This document shows positions 29,588 through 38,313 of a stretch of 64,000 bases of DNA, in pieces (the first letter of the stretch is position 1; every line of letters begins with the position of its first letter). The translations under genes were made by a program, and so were the position numbers. The notes under the pieces were generated by a model, which saw only the letters and a list, made by a program, of their open reading frames with translations, did not search any database and had not been told where the DNA came from. Location of the stretch: assembly GCF_025642115.1 (NCBI RefSeq), contig NZ_CP106753.1:496001-560000 (forward strand). The letters run 5' to 3'. This DNA is from Chitiniphilus purpureus. Its GTDB lineage: Bacteria > Pseudomonadota > Gammaproteobacteria > Burkholderiales > Chitinibacteraceae.

Positions 29588-29615
29588 AAAAAAACGGCCC
29601 ACCGAGGTGGGCCGT
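29588..29615 (-). terminator. Rho-independent terminator of phosphoketolase
   Basis: On the minus strand, a perfect 10-bp stem (ACGGCCCACC / GGTGGGCCGT) is followed by at least six T. It starts 38 bases after the phosphoketolase stop. Confidence 0.9.
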
Positions 29616-29652
29616 ACAGACAAGTGAAGCTTGGATACCGGGAAACTCAGGT

Positions 29653-32055
29653 TCAGTAGGGCCACTTCCAGTTCTTGACCTCGGGCAGGTCGTCGCCGTA
29701 CTCGGCGATGTACTGCTCGTGCTCGACCAGCTTGTCGGTGAACTTCTGCCGGACATGCGCACCGATCTTCTGCAGGCGCGGCACGCGGTCGATCACGTCG
29801 ATGGCCAGGTTGAAGCGGTCCAGCTGGTTCACCACCACCATGTCGAACGGCGTCGAGGTCGAGCCTTCCTCGATGTAGCCACGGGCGTGGATGTTGTCGT
29901 GGCCGTTGCGGCGGTAGGTCAGCCGGTGGATCAACCACGGATAGCCGTGGAAGGCGAACAGGACCGGCTTGTCGGTGGTGAAGATGGCGTCGAACTCGCG
30001 GTCGGACAGGCCGTGTGGGTGTTCTTCCTCCGGCTGCAGCGTCATCAGGTCCACCACGTTGACGAAGCGGATCTTCAGGTCAGGGAAGTGCTGGCGCAAG
30101 AGGTCGGTGGCCGCCAGTGCCTCCATGGTCGGGATCTCGCCGGCGCAGGCGATCACCACGTCCGGTTCGCCGTCCTGGTCGTTGGATGCCCAATCCCAGA
30201 TGCCCAGGCCCTTGGTGCAGTGCTTGATCGCCTCGTCCATGGTCAGGTACTGCAGCGCGGGCTGCTTGCCGGCCACCACCACGTTCACATAATGGCGCGA
30301 ACGCAGCACATGGTCGGTCACGGACAGCAGGGTATTGGCATCCGGCGGCAGGTAGACGCGGATCACCTCGGCCTTCTTGTTCACCACGTGGTCGATGAAA
30401 CCCGGGTCCTGGTGGCTGAAGCCGTTGTGGTCCTGGCGCCAGACGTGGCTGGTCAGCAGGTAGTTCAGGCTGGGCAGCGGCTTGCGCCAGTTGATGTGAC
30501 GGGTGGTCTTGAGCCACTTGGCATGCTGGTTGAACATCGAGTCGATCACATGGATGAACGCCTCGTAGCAGCTGAAGAAGCCGTGGCGGCCGGTCAGGTT
30601 GTACGCTTCGAGCCAGCCCTGGCAGGTGTGTTCAGACAGGATTTCCATCACCCGGCCGTCCTGCGCCAGATAGTCGTTGGTCTTGTCCTCGGCGAAATAA
30701 TCGGCGAACCAGGTCTTGCCCGAGACCTCGAACACGTTGTTCCAGCGGTTGGAGGCAGTCTCGTCCGGCCCGAAGATGCGGAAGTTCTTCTCGGCCTCGT
30801 TTTCCTTCATCACGTCGCGCAGGAACTTGCCCATCTCGCGGGTGGCTTCGGCCTGCTCGGTGCCCGGCTTCTTGAACTTGACTTCGTACTTGCGGAAGTC
30901 CGGCATCCGCAGGTCCTTGGAGGTCTGGCCATGCACCACCGGGTTGCAGCCCATGCGCTTGATGCCGTGCGGCGCGAGGTCGGCAAGCTCGGCACGGAAC
31001 GCACCCGCACCGTCGAAGAGTTCGTCGGGGCGATAGCTCTTGAGCCAGGTCTCCAGCGCCGCGACGTGTTCGGGCGTCATGTCCGAGAAGGGCACCTGGT
31101 GGCTGCGCCAGTAGTCTTCGACCTTCTTGCCGTCGATGCTCTTCGGCCCGGTCCAGCCCTTGGGCGTGCGCATGATGATCATCGGCCAGCGCGGGCGGGT
31201 GATCGGCGTGCCGGCATCCATCTCGGCCTTGGCGCGTTGGCGGATCGCCTGCAGCTCGTCCAGGCAGGCATCCAGCGTGTTGGCCATCGCCTGGTGGATC
31301 TCGTTGAAGCTTTCCGGACGCTCGTTGAAGGTTTCCTGCTTCAGCTCGACGTAGTGAGGCTTGTAACCGTAGCCTTCGAACAGCTTGGTCAGCTCGTCCT
31401 TGGACAGGCGGGCGAGCAGCGTGGGGTTGGCGATCTTGTAGCCGTTCAGATGCAGGATGGGCAGCACGAAGCCATCGTTGACCGGGTGCAGGTATTTGTT
31501 GGAATGCCAGCTGGTGGCCAGCGGGCCGGTCTCGGCCTCGCCGTCGCCCACCACGCCCAGCACGACCTGGTCGGGATGGTCGAATGCGGCACCGAACGCA
31601 TGCGACAGCGCATAGCCCAGTTCGCCGCCTTCATGCATCGAGCCCGGGGTTTCCGGCGCCACGTGCGACGGAATGCCGCGCGGGAAGGAGAACTGCTTGA
31701 ACAGCCGCTGCATGCCCGCTTCACTGCGGTCGATGCTCGGGTAGAACTCCTCGTAGCTGCCTTCCAGCCAGGTATTGGCCACCAGGCCCGGGCCGCCGTG
31801 ACCCGGACCGGTGATATAGATCATGTTCAGATCGCGGTCTTTGATCAGGCGGTTGGCGTGCACGTAGATGAAATTCAGACCCGGCGTGGTGCCCCAGTGG
31901 CCCAACAGACGTGGCTTGACGTGTTCACGCTTGAGCGGCTGCCGCAGCAAGGGATTGTCCAGCAGGTAGATCTGGCCGACGGAGAGGTAGTTCGCCGCCA
32001 TCCAGTACTTGTGCATCTTCTCCAGGAGGTCTTGAGAGAGCGTTTGTTGAGCCAC
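29653..32055 (-). CDS. xfp: Xylulose-5-phosphate / fructose-6-phosphate phosphoketolase
   Basis: Phosphoketolase cleaves xylulose 5-phosphate or fructose 6-phosphate with phosphate to acetyl phosphate plus an aldose phosphate, using thiamine diphosphate. The 800-aa product is full length. It has [60 protein letters not shown] and the C-terminal [10 protein letters not shown]. The start is GTG 32055 with GAGGTG upstream. An FNR-type box and -10 suggest induction under low oxygen, where acetyl phosphate could yield ATP. Confidence 0.96.
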   Translation of the reverse strand: MAQQTLSQDLLEKMHKYWMAANYLSVGQIYLLDNPLLRQPLKREHVKPRLLGHWGTTPGLNFIYVHANRLIKDRDLNMIYITGPGHGGPGLVANTWLEGSYEEFYPSIDRSEAGMQRLFKQFSFPRGIPSHVAPETPGSMHEGGELGYALSHAFGAAFDHPDQVVLGVVGDGEAETGPLATSWHSNKYLHPVNDGFVLPILHLNGYKIANPTLLARLSKDELTKLFEGYGYKPHYVELKQETFNERPESFNEIHQAMANTLDACLDELQAIRQRAKAEMDAGTPITRPRWPMIIMRTPKGWTGPKSIDGKKVEDYWRSHQVPFSDMTPEHVAALETWLKSYRPDELFDGAGAFRAELADLAPHGIKRMGCNPVVHGQTSKDLRMPDFRKYEVKFKKPGTEQAEATREMGKFLRDVMKENEAEKNFRIFGPDETASNRWNNVFEVSGKTWFADYFAEDKTNDYLAQDGRVMEILSEHTCQGWLEAYNLTGRHGFFSCYEAFIHVIDSMFNQHAKWLKTTRHINWRKPLPSLNYLLTSHVWRQDHNGFSHQDPGFIDHVVNKKAEVIRVYLPPDANTLLSVTDHVLRSRHYVNVVVAGKQPALQYLTMDEAIKHCTKGLGIWDWASNDQDGEPDVVIACAGEIPTMEALAATDLLRQHFPDLKIRFVNVVDLMTLQPEEEHPHGLSDREFDAIFTTDKPVLFAFHGYPWLIHRLTYRRNGHDNIHARGYIEEGSTSTPFDMVVVNQLDRFNLAIDVIDRVPRLQKIGAHVRQKFTDKLVEHEQYIAEYGDDLPEVKNWKWPY

Positions 32056-32111
32056 AGTACACCTCGATTGCTGTTGTGATGGGAGCAGGGGTGGGCGCCC
32101 CGTTGCCTTGC

Positions 32112-32152
32112 AGTATATGCAGGCCCTGTTTCCATCCCCTGACCTAGGTCAA
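32112..32152 (-). promoter_or_regulatory. FNR-dependent class-II promoter of phosphoketolase
   Basis: On the minus strand TTGAC-CTAG-GTCAG (32152-32139) is a near-perfect FNR-type dyad. A good -10, TATACT (32117-32112), lies 31 bases from the dyad centre, matching a site at about -41.5. The predicted start is near 32104, giving a leader of about 50 bases. Confidence 0.7.
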
Positions 32153-32227
32153 GCCTGGCGGAAAGCGGGCGGGGAACATGAATTAATCACTAAAGCGGAC
32201 GATCATCGCTACTGCAAGTTCCCTGTA

Positions 32228-32254
32228 GGGATGGCCATGAAGGGCGGCCATCCC
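32228..32254. other. 9-bp hairpin between nhaD-like and phosphoketolase genes
   Basis: GGGATGGCC (32228-32236) and GGCCATCCC (32246-32254) are perfect inverted repeats with a 9-base loop. It lies 26 bases after the nhaD-like stop on the minus strand. It lacks a T-run, so it may be a weak terminator for that gene. Confidence 0.5.
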
Positions 32255-32279
32255 TGCCGTTGCCGGAGGCGGGCGGCAA

Positions 32280-33680
32280 TCAGAAATGGAAAAACACCAC
32301 GGTGACCAGCACGAACAGCGGCAGCAGGATGGCGGCGGACCAGGCCATGTAGCCGAAGAAGCTCGGCATCTTCACGCCGCGATCCTCGGCCACGGCCTTG
32401 ACCATGAAGTTGGGCGCATTGCCGATGTAGCTCATGGCACCCATGAAGACCGAGCCTGCCGAGATCGCAAGCAGCGTGGAGGCCATCGGCCCCATCAGGT
32501 GCTGCGCATCGCCATGCGCGAGATTGAAGAACACCAGATAGGTCGGCGCGTTGTCGAGGAACGCCGACAGCACCCCGGTCATCCAGAAGAACATCGCATC
32601 GCGCGGCGTGCCCTCTGCGTCGAACACCAGCCCCACCAATGGCGCGAGCTGCCCTGCCTCGCCGGCACGCAGGATGGCGATCGCCGGGGCCATCACAATG
32701 AAGATGGCGGCGAACAGCTTGCCCACCTCCTGCATCGGGAACCAATTGAAATCGTTGCCGGCCCGCACCTGCCGGGGCGTGAGCCACAGCGACAGCAGCG
32801 CGATCGCCACCAGCAGCAGATCGCGTACCAGGTTCTGCAGCGACAGCGTGGCGCCGGCCAGCCTGAATTCGACCCCGGGTCGCCAGATGCCCGACATCAC
32901 CACGGCGCCGACCACTGCCGCGATCAGCAGGAAATTGAATTTGCCGTAGAGCTTGATGCCATGGGTGTCGGGCGTCTTGTCGCGCGGCAGCACGCCCTCC
33001 TTTTTGAAGTAGTGGCTATCGACGGCGTAGAACAGCGCCAGCAGCAGCAGCACGCACAGCGCCACCGGCGCGAACATGTGTTCGAGCGTCCAGAAAAAAC
33101 CCACGCCTTTCAGAAAGCCCAGAAACAGCGGCGGGTCGCCGATGGGTGTCAGGCCCCCGCCGATATTGGCCACCAGGAAGATGAAGAACACCACCACGTG
33201 CACGTTGTGGCGCCGGTTGTCGTTGGCCTTGAGCAACGGGCGGATCAGCAGCATCGCCGCCCCGGTGGTACCCATCAGCGATGCGAGCACGGCGCCAAGC
33301 GCCAGCAGGCCAGTGTTGAGCGCCGGCGAGCCATGCAGGTTGCCCCACACCAGGATGCCGCCCGACACGGTATACAGCGCGAACAGCAGCAGGATGAAGG
33401 GGATGAACTCCTCGATCAGTGCATGCGCGATCACACCACCGGCCACCTCCCAACCGAACGCCAGCGCGCACGGCAGCACAAAGGCCGCAGCCCAGAAGGC
33501 TGCCACCTTGCCGAAATGGGTGTGCCAGAAATGCGGCGCCAGCAGCGGAAACAAGGCGATCGACAGCAGGATGCCGGCAAAGGGCAGCGCCCACAGCAAC
33601 GAGAGTTGGCTGCCATCCAATGCGGCGGCGTGCCCCAGCGCGGGCGCAAGCCCGCAGATGAGTGACAGGGTTTTCTTCAT
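32280..33680 (-). CDS. nhaD: NhaD-type Na+/H+ antiporter
   Basis: This is a polytopic inner-membrane protein of the ion-transporter superfamily. The 466-aa product begins with a signal-like segment (LSLICGLAPALGHAAA) and has about 12 hydrophobic segments. Family features are ANIGGGLTPIGDPPLFLGFL near residue 160, SAFLDNAPTYLVFFNLAHG and SYIGNAPNFMVKAVAE. Sodium/proton exchange is the usual activity. The gene stands alone between gloA and phosphoketolase. Confidence 0.85.
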   Translation of the reverse strand: MKKTLSLICGLAPALGHAAALDGSQLSLLWALPFAGILLSIALFPLLAPHFWHTHFGKVAAFWAAAFVLPCALAFGWEVAGGVIAHALIEEFIPFILLLFALYTVSGGILVWGNLHGSPALNTGLLALGAVLASLMGTTGAAMLLIRPLLKANDNRRHNVHVVVFFIFLVANIGGGLTPIGDPPLFLGFLKGVGFFWTLEHMFAPVALCVLLLLALFYAVDSHYFKKEGVLPRDKTPDTHGIKLYGKFNFLLIAAVVGAVVMSGIWRPGVEFRLAGATLSLQNLVRDLLLVAIALLSLWLTPRQVRAGNDFNWFPMQEVGKLFAAIFIVMAPAIAILRAGEAGQLAPLVGLVFDAEGTPRDAMFFWMTGVLSAFLDNAPTYLVFFNLAHGDAQHLMGPMASTLLAISAGSVFMGAMSYIGNAPNFMVKAVAEDRGVKMPSFFGYMAWSAAILLPLFVLVTVVFFHF

Positions 33681-33726
33681 GTGTGTTTCCAGGGTGATCG
33701 GATCATGCAGGGCTGGCGCGGTGCAA

Positions 33727-34116
33727 TCATTGCGTACAGCGCTGGATGAATTCGATCTTGTAGCCGTCCGGATCCTCGACGAACGCGATCACCGTGCTGC
33801 CATGCTTCATCGGCCCGGCCTCGCGGGTGACACGGCCCCCCTTGGCCCGCACCGCGACACACGCGGCATAGGCATCCTCGACCTCGATCGCGATATGGCC
33901 ATAGCCGGTGCCCAGCTCGTAGCGGCTGGTATCCCAATTGTGGGTCAGCTCGATCACGGTGGTGTCGCGCTCCTCGCCGTAGCCGACGAAAGCCAGCGTG
34001 AACCGCCCCTCCGGATAATCCTTGCGTCGCAACAGGCGCATGCCCAGCACCTGCGTATAGAAGGCCAGCGAACGATCAAGATTGCCGACACGTAACATGG
34101 TATGAAGCAGGCGCAT
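33727..34116 (-). CDS. gloA: Lactoylglutathione lyase (glyoxalase I)
   Basis: GloA isomerises the glutathione-methylglyoxal adduct to S-lactoylglutathione in the cytoplasm. The 129-aa product has metal ligands H5, E56, H74 and E122 at exactly the positions known in E. coli GlxI. Motifs are [18 protein letters not shown] and [12 protein letters not shown]. Length is slightly below E. coli (135). Confidence 0.96.
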   Translation of the reverse strand: MRLLHTMLRVGNLDRSLAFYTQVLGMRLLRRKDYPEGRFTLAFVGYGEERDTTVIELTHNWDTSRYELGTGYGHIAIEVEDAYAACVAVRAKGGRVTREAGPMKHGSTVIAFVEDPDGYKIEFIQRCTQ

Positions 34117-34248
34117 GGCAAGTACTCCTGGGGTGGAAAAACAGGAAGTCTAACCCGGATGCGGCGGCCATCCGTGCGCGAGATCGTCCTGGCGGACCAC
34201 CCTTACGCAAGGGGGGCTTGCGGGCAGCAGCCGGATCGACGGCAGGAG

Positions 34249-34277
34249 TTGACGCAGGTGCCGCCGCGGTCTATGAT
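34249..34277 (+). promoter_or_regulatory. Sigma-70 promoter of tRNA-Lys(CTT)
   Basis: TTGACG (34249-34254), a 17-base spacer and TATGAT (34272-34277) form a near-consensus promoter. The -10 box ends 12 bases before the tRNA, so transcription starts at or just before its 5' end. Confidence 0.8.
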
Positions 34278-34289
34278 TCACGCCTCTTT

Positions 34290-34365
34290 GGGTTGTTAGC
34301 TCAGTTGGTAGAGCAGCGGACTCTTAATCCGTAGGTCGAGTGTTCGAGCCACTCACAACCCACCA
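34290..34365 (+). tRNA. tRNA-Lys, anticodon CTT
   Basis: The 76-base cloverleaf has acceptor GGGTTGT/ACAACCC, D arm TAGCTCAGTTGGTAGAGCA, anticodon stem GCGGA/TCCGT with loop CTCTTAA (anticodon CTT), T arm GAGTG-TTCGAGC-CACTC, discriminator A and encoded CCA. It reads AAG codons. Confidence 0.95.
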
Positions 34366-34372
34366 GATACCG

Positions 34373-34397
34373 AAAACCGGCCCCAGGGCCGGTTTTT
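34373..34397 (+). terminator. Terminator after tRNA-Lys(CTT)
   Basis: An 11-bp perfect stem (AAAACCGGCCC / GGGCCGGTTTT) with a 2-base nominal loop and a TTTTT tail lies seven bases after the tRNA. Confidence 0.9.
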
Positions 34398-34420
34398 ACT
34401 TGCGGCACAAGGTGTTAGCC

Positions 34421-34449
34421 TTGACGCCCTTCCGGGCCGCCGCTATATT
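34421..34449 (+). promoter_or_regulatory. Sigma-70 promoter of tRNA-Lys(TTT)
   Basis: TTGACG (34421-34426), a 17-base spacer and TATATT (34444-34449), located 12 bases before the second tRNA. It has the same geometry as the promoter of the first tRNA. Confidence 0.85.
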
Positions 34450-34461
34450 CGCGCTCTTTCC

Positions 34462-34537
34462 GGGTCGTTAGCTCAGTTGGTAGAGCAGCGGACTTTTAAT
34501 CCGTTGGTCGCAGGTTCGAGTCCCGCACGACCCACCA
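34462..34537 (+). tRNA. tRNA-Lys, anticodon TTT
   Basis: The 76-base cloverleaf has acceptor GGGTCGT/ACGACCC, the same D arm as the first copy, anticodon loop CTTTTAA (anticodon TTT), T arm GCAGG-TTCGAGT-CCCGC, discriminator A and encoded CCA. It reads AAA and AAG codons. Confidence 0.97.
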
Positions 34538-34556
34538 GGATTCAGCAGTAGACACT

Positions 34557-34591
34557 AAGGGTTGGCGCCCATGCGCCAACCCTTTTGTTTT
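34557..34591 (+). terminator. Terminator after tRNA-Lys(TTT)
   Basis: A 12-bp perfect stem (AAGGGTTGGCGC / GCGCCAACCCTT) with loop CCAT is followed by TTGTTTT. Confidence 0.93.
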
Positions 34592-35244
34592 GCCTGTCGC
34601 CCCAAATGGCAACGCAGCATCAACCGGTCGGCACGCCTGCACAAGGGATGGGGCGGTGATGGGGGCTGGGAGACCTGCCCAGTCACAGCTGGCCACAGGG
34701 TGGCGGCACACTTCATGCGCAGTCACCCTGCGGACGTTGTTTGTCTTTTCAGGACTCTTTTGGAGAGGCCGGGAATCGGCTCCGTTATGGCCTGGCCAAT
34801 CCAGCAAGTGGAGCCTGCCGATTCCATTCCCTATTGCAGCGACAAATCCGGCGCGATGTGGGTCCATTCAAGCAATTGGCCGCTGGTGGAATTGCCTGGT
34901 TCAAGGCATGGAATGTGAGATCCATGCTCAATCGGTGCCTGGATGGTATTCCAGGCCCAGCGCCTGGGTGCATGGAGATGCATCATGACGACGGAATCGG
35001 AAGGCGGCAGACAGCCGATGACGGATGGTGTGACGTGATCAGGGGGTATAGGGAAGCACGCCGCAATGTGTATCGCGGCGAATCCAGGGTTTGGCAATTG
35101 AAAGGCGGAGGTGGTTTTGTAATGGCTTGACTACCGATCGGCCGGTGATCATTTCTGCCATCCCCTCAGACGGGGATGGATCACGCATGCCTGCCATCCC
35201 GCCTTCGCCTCATGCGCCGGATGACCGGATGGTGCTTGAGCCAC
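34592..35244. other. Non-coding stretch between tRNA genes and the accessory region
   Basis: I see no convincing gene here. Open frames on both strands lack ribosome binding sites and recognisable protein features. The base composition is lower in GC than the flanks, hinting at a junction with acquired DNA. A compound hairpin spans 35145-35184: CCATCCCC/GGGGATGG inside GTGATC/GATCAC. It may end transcription of the LuxR gene, though no T-run is present. Confidence 0.5.
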
Positions 35245-35964
35245 TCAGGTCGCAGTCGCGACCCGCAATGCAAGCTCTGTCCGATTGGTCACGTCCGCTT
35301 TTCTGAACAGTGCATGGATCTGGTTGCGCACCGTATTCGGGCTCGATCCCAGCTCCCGGGCGATTTGCTTGTTGCTGAGGCCGCCGGCAAGCAGCTTGAG
35401 GATTTCGATCTCGCGAGCCGTATAGAGGTACCATTCGAATTCCGGCGCCTGCGTGGCCGCCTCGCTTTGGGTGAAGCCTGCAGCGTGATGCACGTTGGCC
35501 GCGGCCGTCGCAAGCTCCTGGCTCATGGACTTGACCAGCTCGACGTCCTCCCAACGGCTTACGGAGCTCATGACCGCGAAGATCAGATGGGGCCCGCCAA
35601 GCTCGATGGCATGGATCGCAAAACGGCGGCCGAACCGCGGTTCCAGCATCAGCAGCCGTCTTCCTACGCAGGAACACTGTCCAAGGTCCACCAGCGATGG
35701 TGCCCGGACCGCGTTCCACACCGCGAGGAGCGACGCGCAATGGCTTTGCAGCGTCTGGGGCTCTTCGTGTATTTCACCGTCCAGATACAGGATTTCTTCG
35801 ATCTGGACTGCCGAATGCTCGACAACGGCGGTTCCCACTGCCAGGCAGTCGACGTCCAGTTGCTTGAATCGGGACGTCTCGCCCAGAGCCCTCAGATATT
35901 GCCAATCCAGGTGCGCTTTTTCCATTTCCTCATACCCCACTGCAAAGCGGGCGGTCATTTGCAT
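35245..35964 (-). CDS. LuxR-family transcriptional regulator of the accessory cluster
   Basis: The 239-aa product has a C-terminal LuxR/GerE DNA-binding domain (YTAREIEILKLLAGGLSNKQ, then SSPNTVRNQIHALFRKADV). The N-terminal ~160 residues look like a sensory domain I cannot name; there is no receiver domain. Starts at TTG 35973, ATG 35964 and ATG 35958 are in frame; I use the first ATG. It is 61+ bases downstream of the methyltransferase gene on the same strand, behind an AT-rich region, so it may have its own promoter. It is the best candidate for cluster-specific control. Confidence 0.8.
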   Translation of the reverse strand: MQMTARFAVGYEEMEKAHLDWQYLRALGETSRFKQLDVDCLAVGTAVVEHSAVQIEEILYLDGEIHEEPQTLQSHCASLLAVWNAVRAPSLVDLGQCSCVGRRLLMLEPRFGRRFAIHAIELGGPHLIFAVMSSVSRWEDVELVKSMSQELATAAANVHHAAGFTQSEAATQAPEFEWYLYTAREIEILKLLAGGLSNKQIARELGSSPNTVRNQIHALFRKADVTNRTELALRVATAT

Positions 35965-36010
35965 TTCGCCCAAGGACAGAATTGTATAAGAAAATATGCA
36001 AATGTTGATA

Positions 36011-36034
36011 CGCGATCAAGAAAGGATGATCGCG
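36011..36034. promoter_or_regulatory. Inverted repeat between methyltransferase and LuxR genes
   Basis: CGCGATC (36011-36017) and GATCGCG (36028-36034) are perfect inverted repeats 10 bases apart, immediately after the methyltransferase stop and upstream of the LuxR gene. It could be an operator or a transcript-end hairpin. Confidence 0.4.
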
Positions 36035-37108
36035 CTAGCAGCAGCCCCCGGCAGGGTCGCAGGCTGAGGCCGCCGTAGCCCCGGCAAAGGGTGCCAATCC
36101 CTTGGTGACCTTGGGATCACGCAGGGCCGGGGTGTTGCAGTCGAACAGCTCGGCTTGGGCCAATGGGGGCTCGTTCACGCTGCGCAGACCGACGAATTGG
36201 CCCTGATAAGGGGCGCGCATCATCAGATCAAAGGTCTTCGCACAGACCGCCACACGCTGACCCCGACGATACACATGGCCGTCGTCGTCCTCGACTTCCC
36301 GCCACGGGCCCCGGTACATCACTGCCTGACCCAGCTCGAAGCACGGACCCTGCTTTCCCCGGTACGCTTCGATGATGCACATGCGGACGTCGACATCGCC
36401 GATGCGATCCACAGCCAACGGATCCACGGCGGTGGACCAATGGACAGTGATACCGTGGAAACCTGCTTCCTCGAATGATCTGAGCAGCGCGCCTTCGGTG
36501 GGGACGTGCAGCGAAGGGCCCGGTGGTGCACCGCGCACCGCATATGCGGAGGCGATCGGTTCATCCGCAACCAGCGCAGCACAATACACCACGCCTTCGC
36601 GGGCTTGTACGCGGAATGCTTCAGCAAGCAGCTGCGGTACCATGCCCGGCTCGATCCGGTTGACGGCAAAATCGAGCACCACGCTATGTGCCCAGCCGTC
36701 CGCCACCGCTGGTGTGCCGGCAAACAGGTTTCTCAGTTTCTCCTCGAGCACCAGATAGCTCTCGATATCGCGGATGGCTGTCGCCGACATGGCGGACTCG
36801 ATGCCCCGCACATCGCGGCGCAGGTTGCCAAGGTCCAGCAGACGGATCGTCTGTGCGCGTTCGCCAACCAAGCTCCTGGCACGCCGCAGTTGCCGTGTTT
36901 CCACATCGGCGAGCATGACGTCCGCTCCGGCCAGCGCCGCTGTGTTTTGCGCCAGCAGCGCCGAATAGCCGCCGCCGAGCCACAGCACGCGCTGATCCGC
37001 GCGCTGCGAGGTGGTTTCCAGACGCGTGCGCAATCCCGAAGCCAGGGAGGCCAGTTCGTGCTCCCAGGCGCTCAACCGGGCTGCGCTGTGTGGTTCAGGT
37101 GAGTTCAT
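36035..37108 (-). CDS. ArsM-like SAM methyltransferase-family protein
   Basis: The 357-aa product has a degenerate SAM-binding start (RVLWLGGGYSALLAQ near residue 40) and a Rossmann-like body. The C-terminal domain GQAVMYRGPWREVEDDDGH, RRGQRVAVCAKTF and a Cys-rich tail (CDPAGGCC) resemble bacterial arsenite methyltransferases (ArsM). The cysteines that bind As(III) in ArsM, in SNC and GEC contexts, are not at the equivalent places, where I read VLDFAVN and SAYAVRG. It may therefore methylate or bind a different arsenic compound, or not be catalytic. ATG 37108 is two bases after the SDR stop. The identification rests on remembered family patterns. Confidence 0.55.
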   Translation of the reverse strand: MNSPEPHSAARLSAWEHELASLASGLRTRLETTSQRADQRVLWLGGGYSALLAQNTAALAGADVMLADVETRQLRRARSLVGERAQTIRLLDLGNLRRDVRGIESAMSATAIRDIESYLVLEEKLRNLFAGTPAVADGWAHSVVLDFAVNRIEPGMVPQLLAEAFRVQAREGVVYCAALVADEPIASAYAVRGAPPGPSLHVPTEGALLRSFEEAGFHGITVHWSTAVDPLAVDRIGDVDVRMCIIEAYRGKQGPCFELGQAVMYRGPWREVEDDDGHVYRRGQRVAVCAKTFDLMMRAPYQGQFVGLRSVNEPPLAQAELFDCNTPALRDPKVTKGLAPFAGATAASACDPAGGCC

Positions 37109-37110
37109 GA

Positions 37111-38313
37111 TCAAGCCATGGAAAGTGACAAGGTCGGAACATGCTCGTCGTGCTGTCGATAGTCGACGCACGCCGGCAACTCATTTCCAAATCGCTCCAG
37201 ATAGCGCTGCAGCAGTGCGGAGGAGCGTACGAAGCGGTCCTGGCAGATCTGGATCGTTTCCGCGGTGGTCTCGGTGAAGGTGAGGCCGCGCTGGGCGAGC
37301 TGTTCAAGCCACCCTCGTTCGAACTGCCAGGGATAGGCGCCGATTTCCAGGTTGGTCTGGGCAAAGGTGAGGTAGGCGCGCTGCCGCATGTGGATGGCTT
37401 TGAGGTCAACTTGGCGCATATGGTCGTAGAAGACCACGCTGCGCGGCCGCGTCACCTCGCAGATCATCTGCCAGAGCCGCTTCATGGAAGGGGCGCTGCG
37501 ATTGCTCACCACCAGGTTTACGTACTCGCCGTCCGGCACCCAGCGCAGGATGCTTGCCATCGCCGCCTGGAAGACATCCTGATGCAGCAGGTTCAACGGC
37601 TGGTCCGTGGCCACGGTGTGCAACTCTTCGTGGTAGCGGTCCGAAAGCAGGCGTTCGATCCCCATCCATTGCTGGTAGAGCCCATAGCGCTTGCCGCTGT
37701 AGCGGCCGTCCTTGGCGCTGCCGATCACAATGGAGGGGCGTACGACGAGGAACGGGATGCCCGAGCAGGCCACGACGTGTTCGGCGTTCCGCTTGGTCAG
37801 GGTGTAGTCGGTGGGGTCGCTTGGCGGTGTGTGCAGCGCGCGTTCCGGGATGGGTGCACCGGAATAGCCCCCCGCGTAGGCGGTGGAAATGAAGACGAAA
37901 CGACCGACGCCGGCCGCCTTGGCGGCATCCACCAACCGCTGTGTGAATTCGACGTTCAGGGTCTGCAGCGCGGCGCTGTCGAAGTAGTCGAGACACCCCG
38001 CGCAATGGATGACCGTGTCCACACCGGTAAGCATGCCCACCAGTTCGTCGTGCGACACGTGCTCTGCGCCCTGCCAGCCGACCACCTCGATCCGGCCGGC
38101 CAGGGCGGCCGGGTCTGCGCCCAAGGCGAGCAGTTCGCGCTGGATTGCTTCGGGCACGGCATCGGCTGCCTGCATCTGCCGGCTGGGGACCACCAGGGTA
38201 TCGGCCCAGTCATCGCCAAGCACCTGCGCCGCGAGCAGCGCCCCCAGGTAACCGGTGCCGCCGGTGAGCAGGACCCGCTTTCCCTGGCGCGCCGTTTCCC
38301 GCAGGGCGTTCAA
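37111..38313 (-). CDS. Extended SDR, acyl-thioester / fatty-acyl reductase-like
   Basis: The 400-aa product has the Rossmann motif TGGTGYLG (17-24), VIHCAGCLDYFD, FISTAYAGGYSG (catalytic-type Ser143) and Y170-x3-K174 in YTLTKRNAEHV. VRPSIVIGSAKDGRYSGKRY and a long C-terminal region resemble NAD_binding_4 / male-sterility acyl reductases, which reduce acyl thioesters to aldehydes or alcohols. The start is TTG 38313, inferred because it overlaps the upstream stop (TTGA) and no ATG or GTG fits. The oxygenase encoded at 39719 would use such an aldehyde. Other SDR activities are possible. Confidence 0.7.
   Translation of the reverse strand: MNALRETARQGKRVLLTGGTGYLGALLAAQVLGDDWADTLVVPSRQMQAADAVPEAIQRELLALGADPAALAGRIEVVGWQGAEHVSHDELVGMLTGVDTVIHCAGCLDYFDSAALQTLNVEFTQRLVDAAKAAGVGRFVFISTAYAGGYSGAPIPERALHTPPSDPTDYTLTKRNAEHVVACSGIPFLVVRPSIVIGSAKDGRYSGKRYGLYQQWMGIERLLSDRYHEELHTVATDQPLNLLHQDVFQAAMASILRWVPDGEYVNLVVSNRSAPSMKRLWQMICEVTRPRSVVFYDHMRQVDLKAIHMRQRAYLTFAQTNLEIGAYPWQFERGWLEQLAQRGLTFTETTAETIQICQDRFVRSSALLQRYLERFGNELPACVDYRQHDEHVPTLSLSMA

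Noticed and set aside
29719..32079. A 786-codon plus-strand open frame opposite phosphoketolase
   Set aside because: It mirrors the phosphoketolase gene, shows no recognisable domain, and runs against the strong minus-strand promoter and terminator.
34496..34867. Minus-strand open frame ending WWVVRDSNLRPTD
   Set aside because: The C-terminal sequence is the antisense of the tRNA-Lys gene, a well-known false-gene signature, and there is no ribosome binding site.
34741..35130. 129-codon plus-strand open frame after the tRNA genes
   Set aside because: No ribosome binding site, no domain-like pattern and unusual residue composition; it lies in a stretch that reads as non-coding in all frames.
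36005..36019. TTGAT-N5-ATCAA resembling an FNR box before the LuxR gene
   Set aside because: FNR dyads need a 4-base spacer; here it is 5 bases. The overlapping CGCGATC/GATCGCG repeat explains part of the symmetry.
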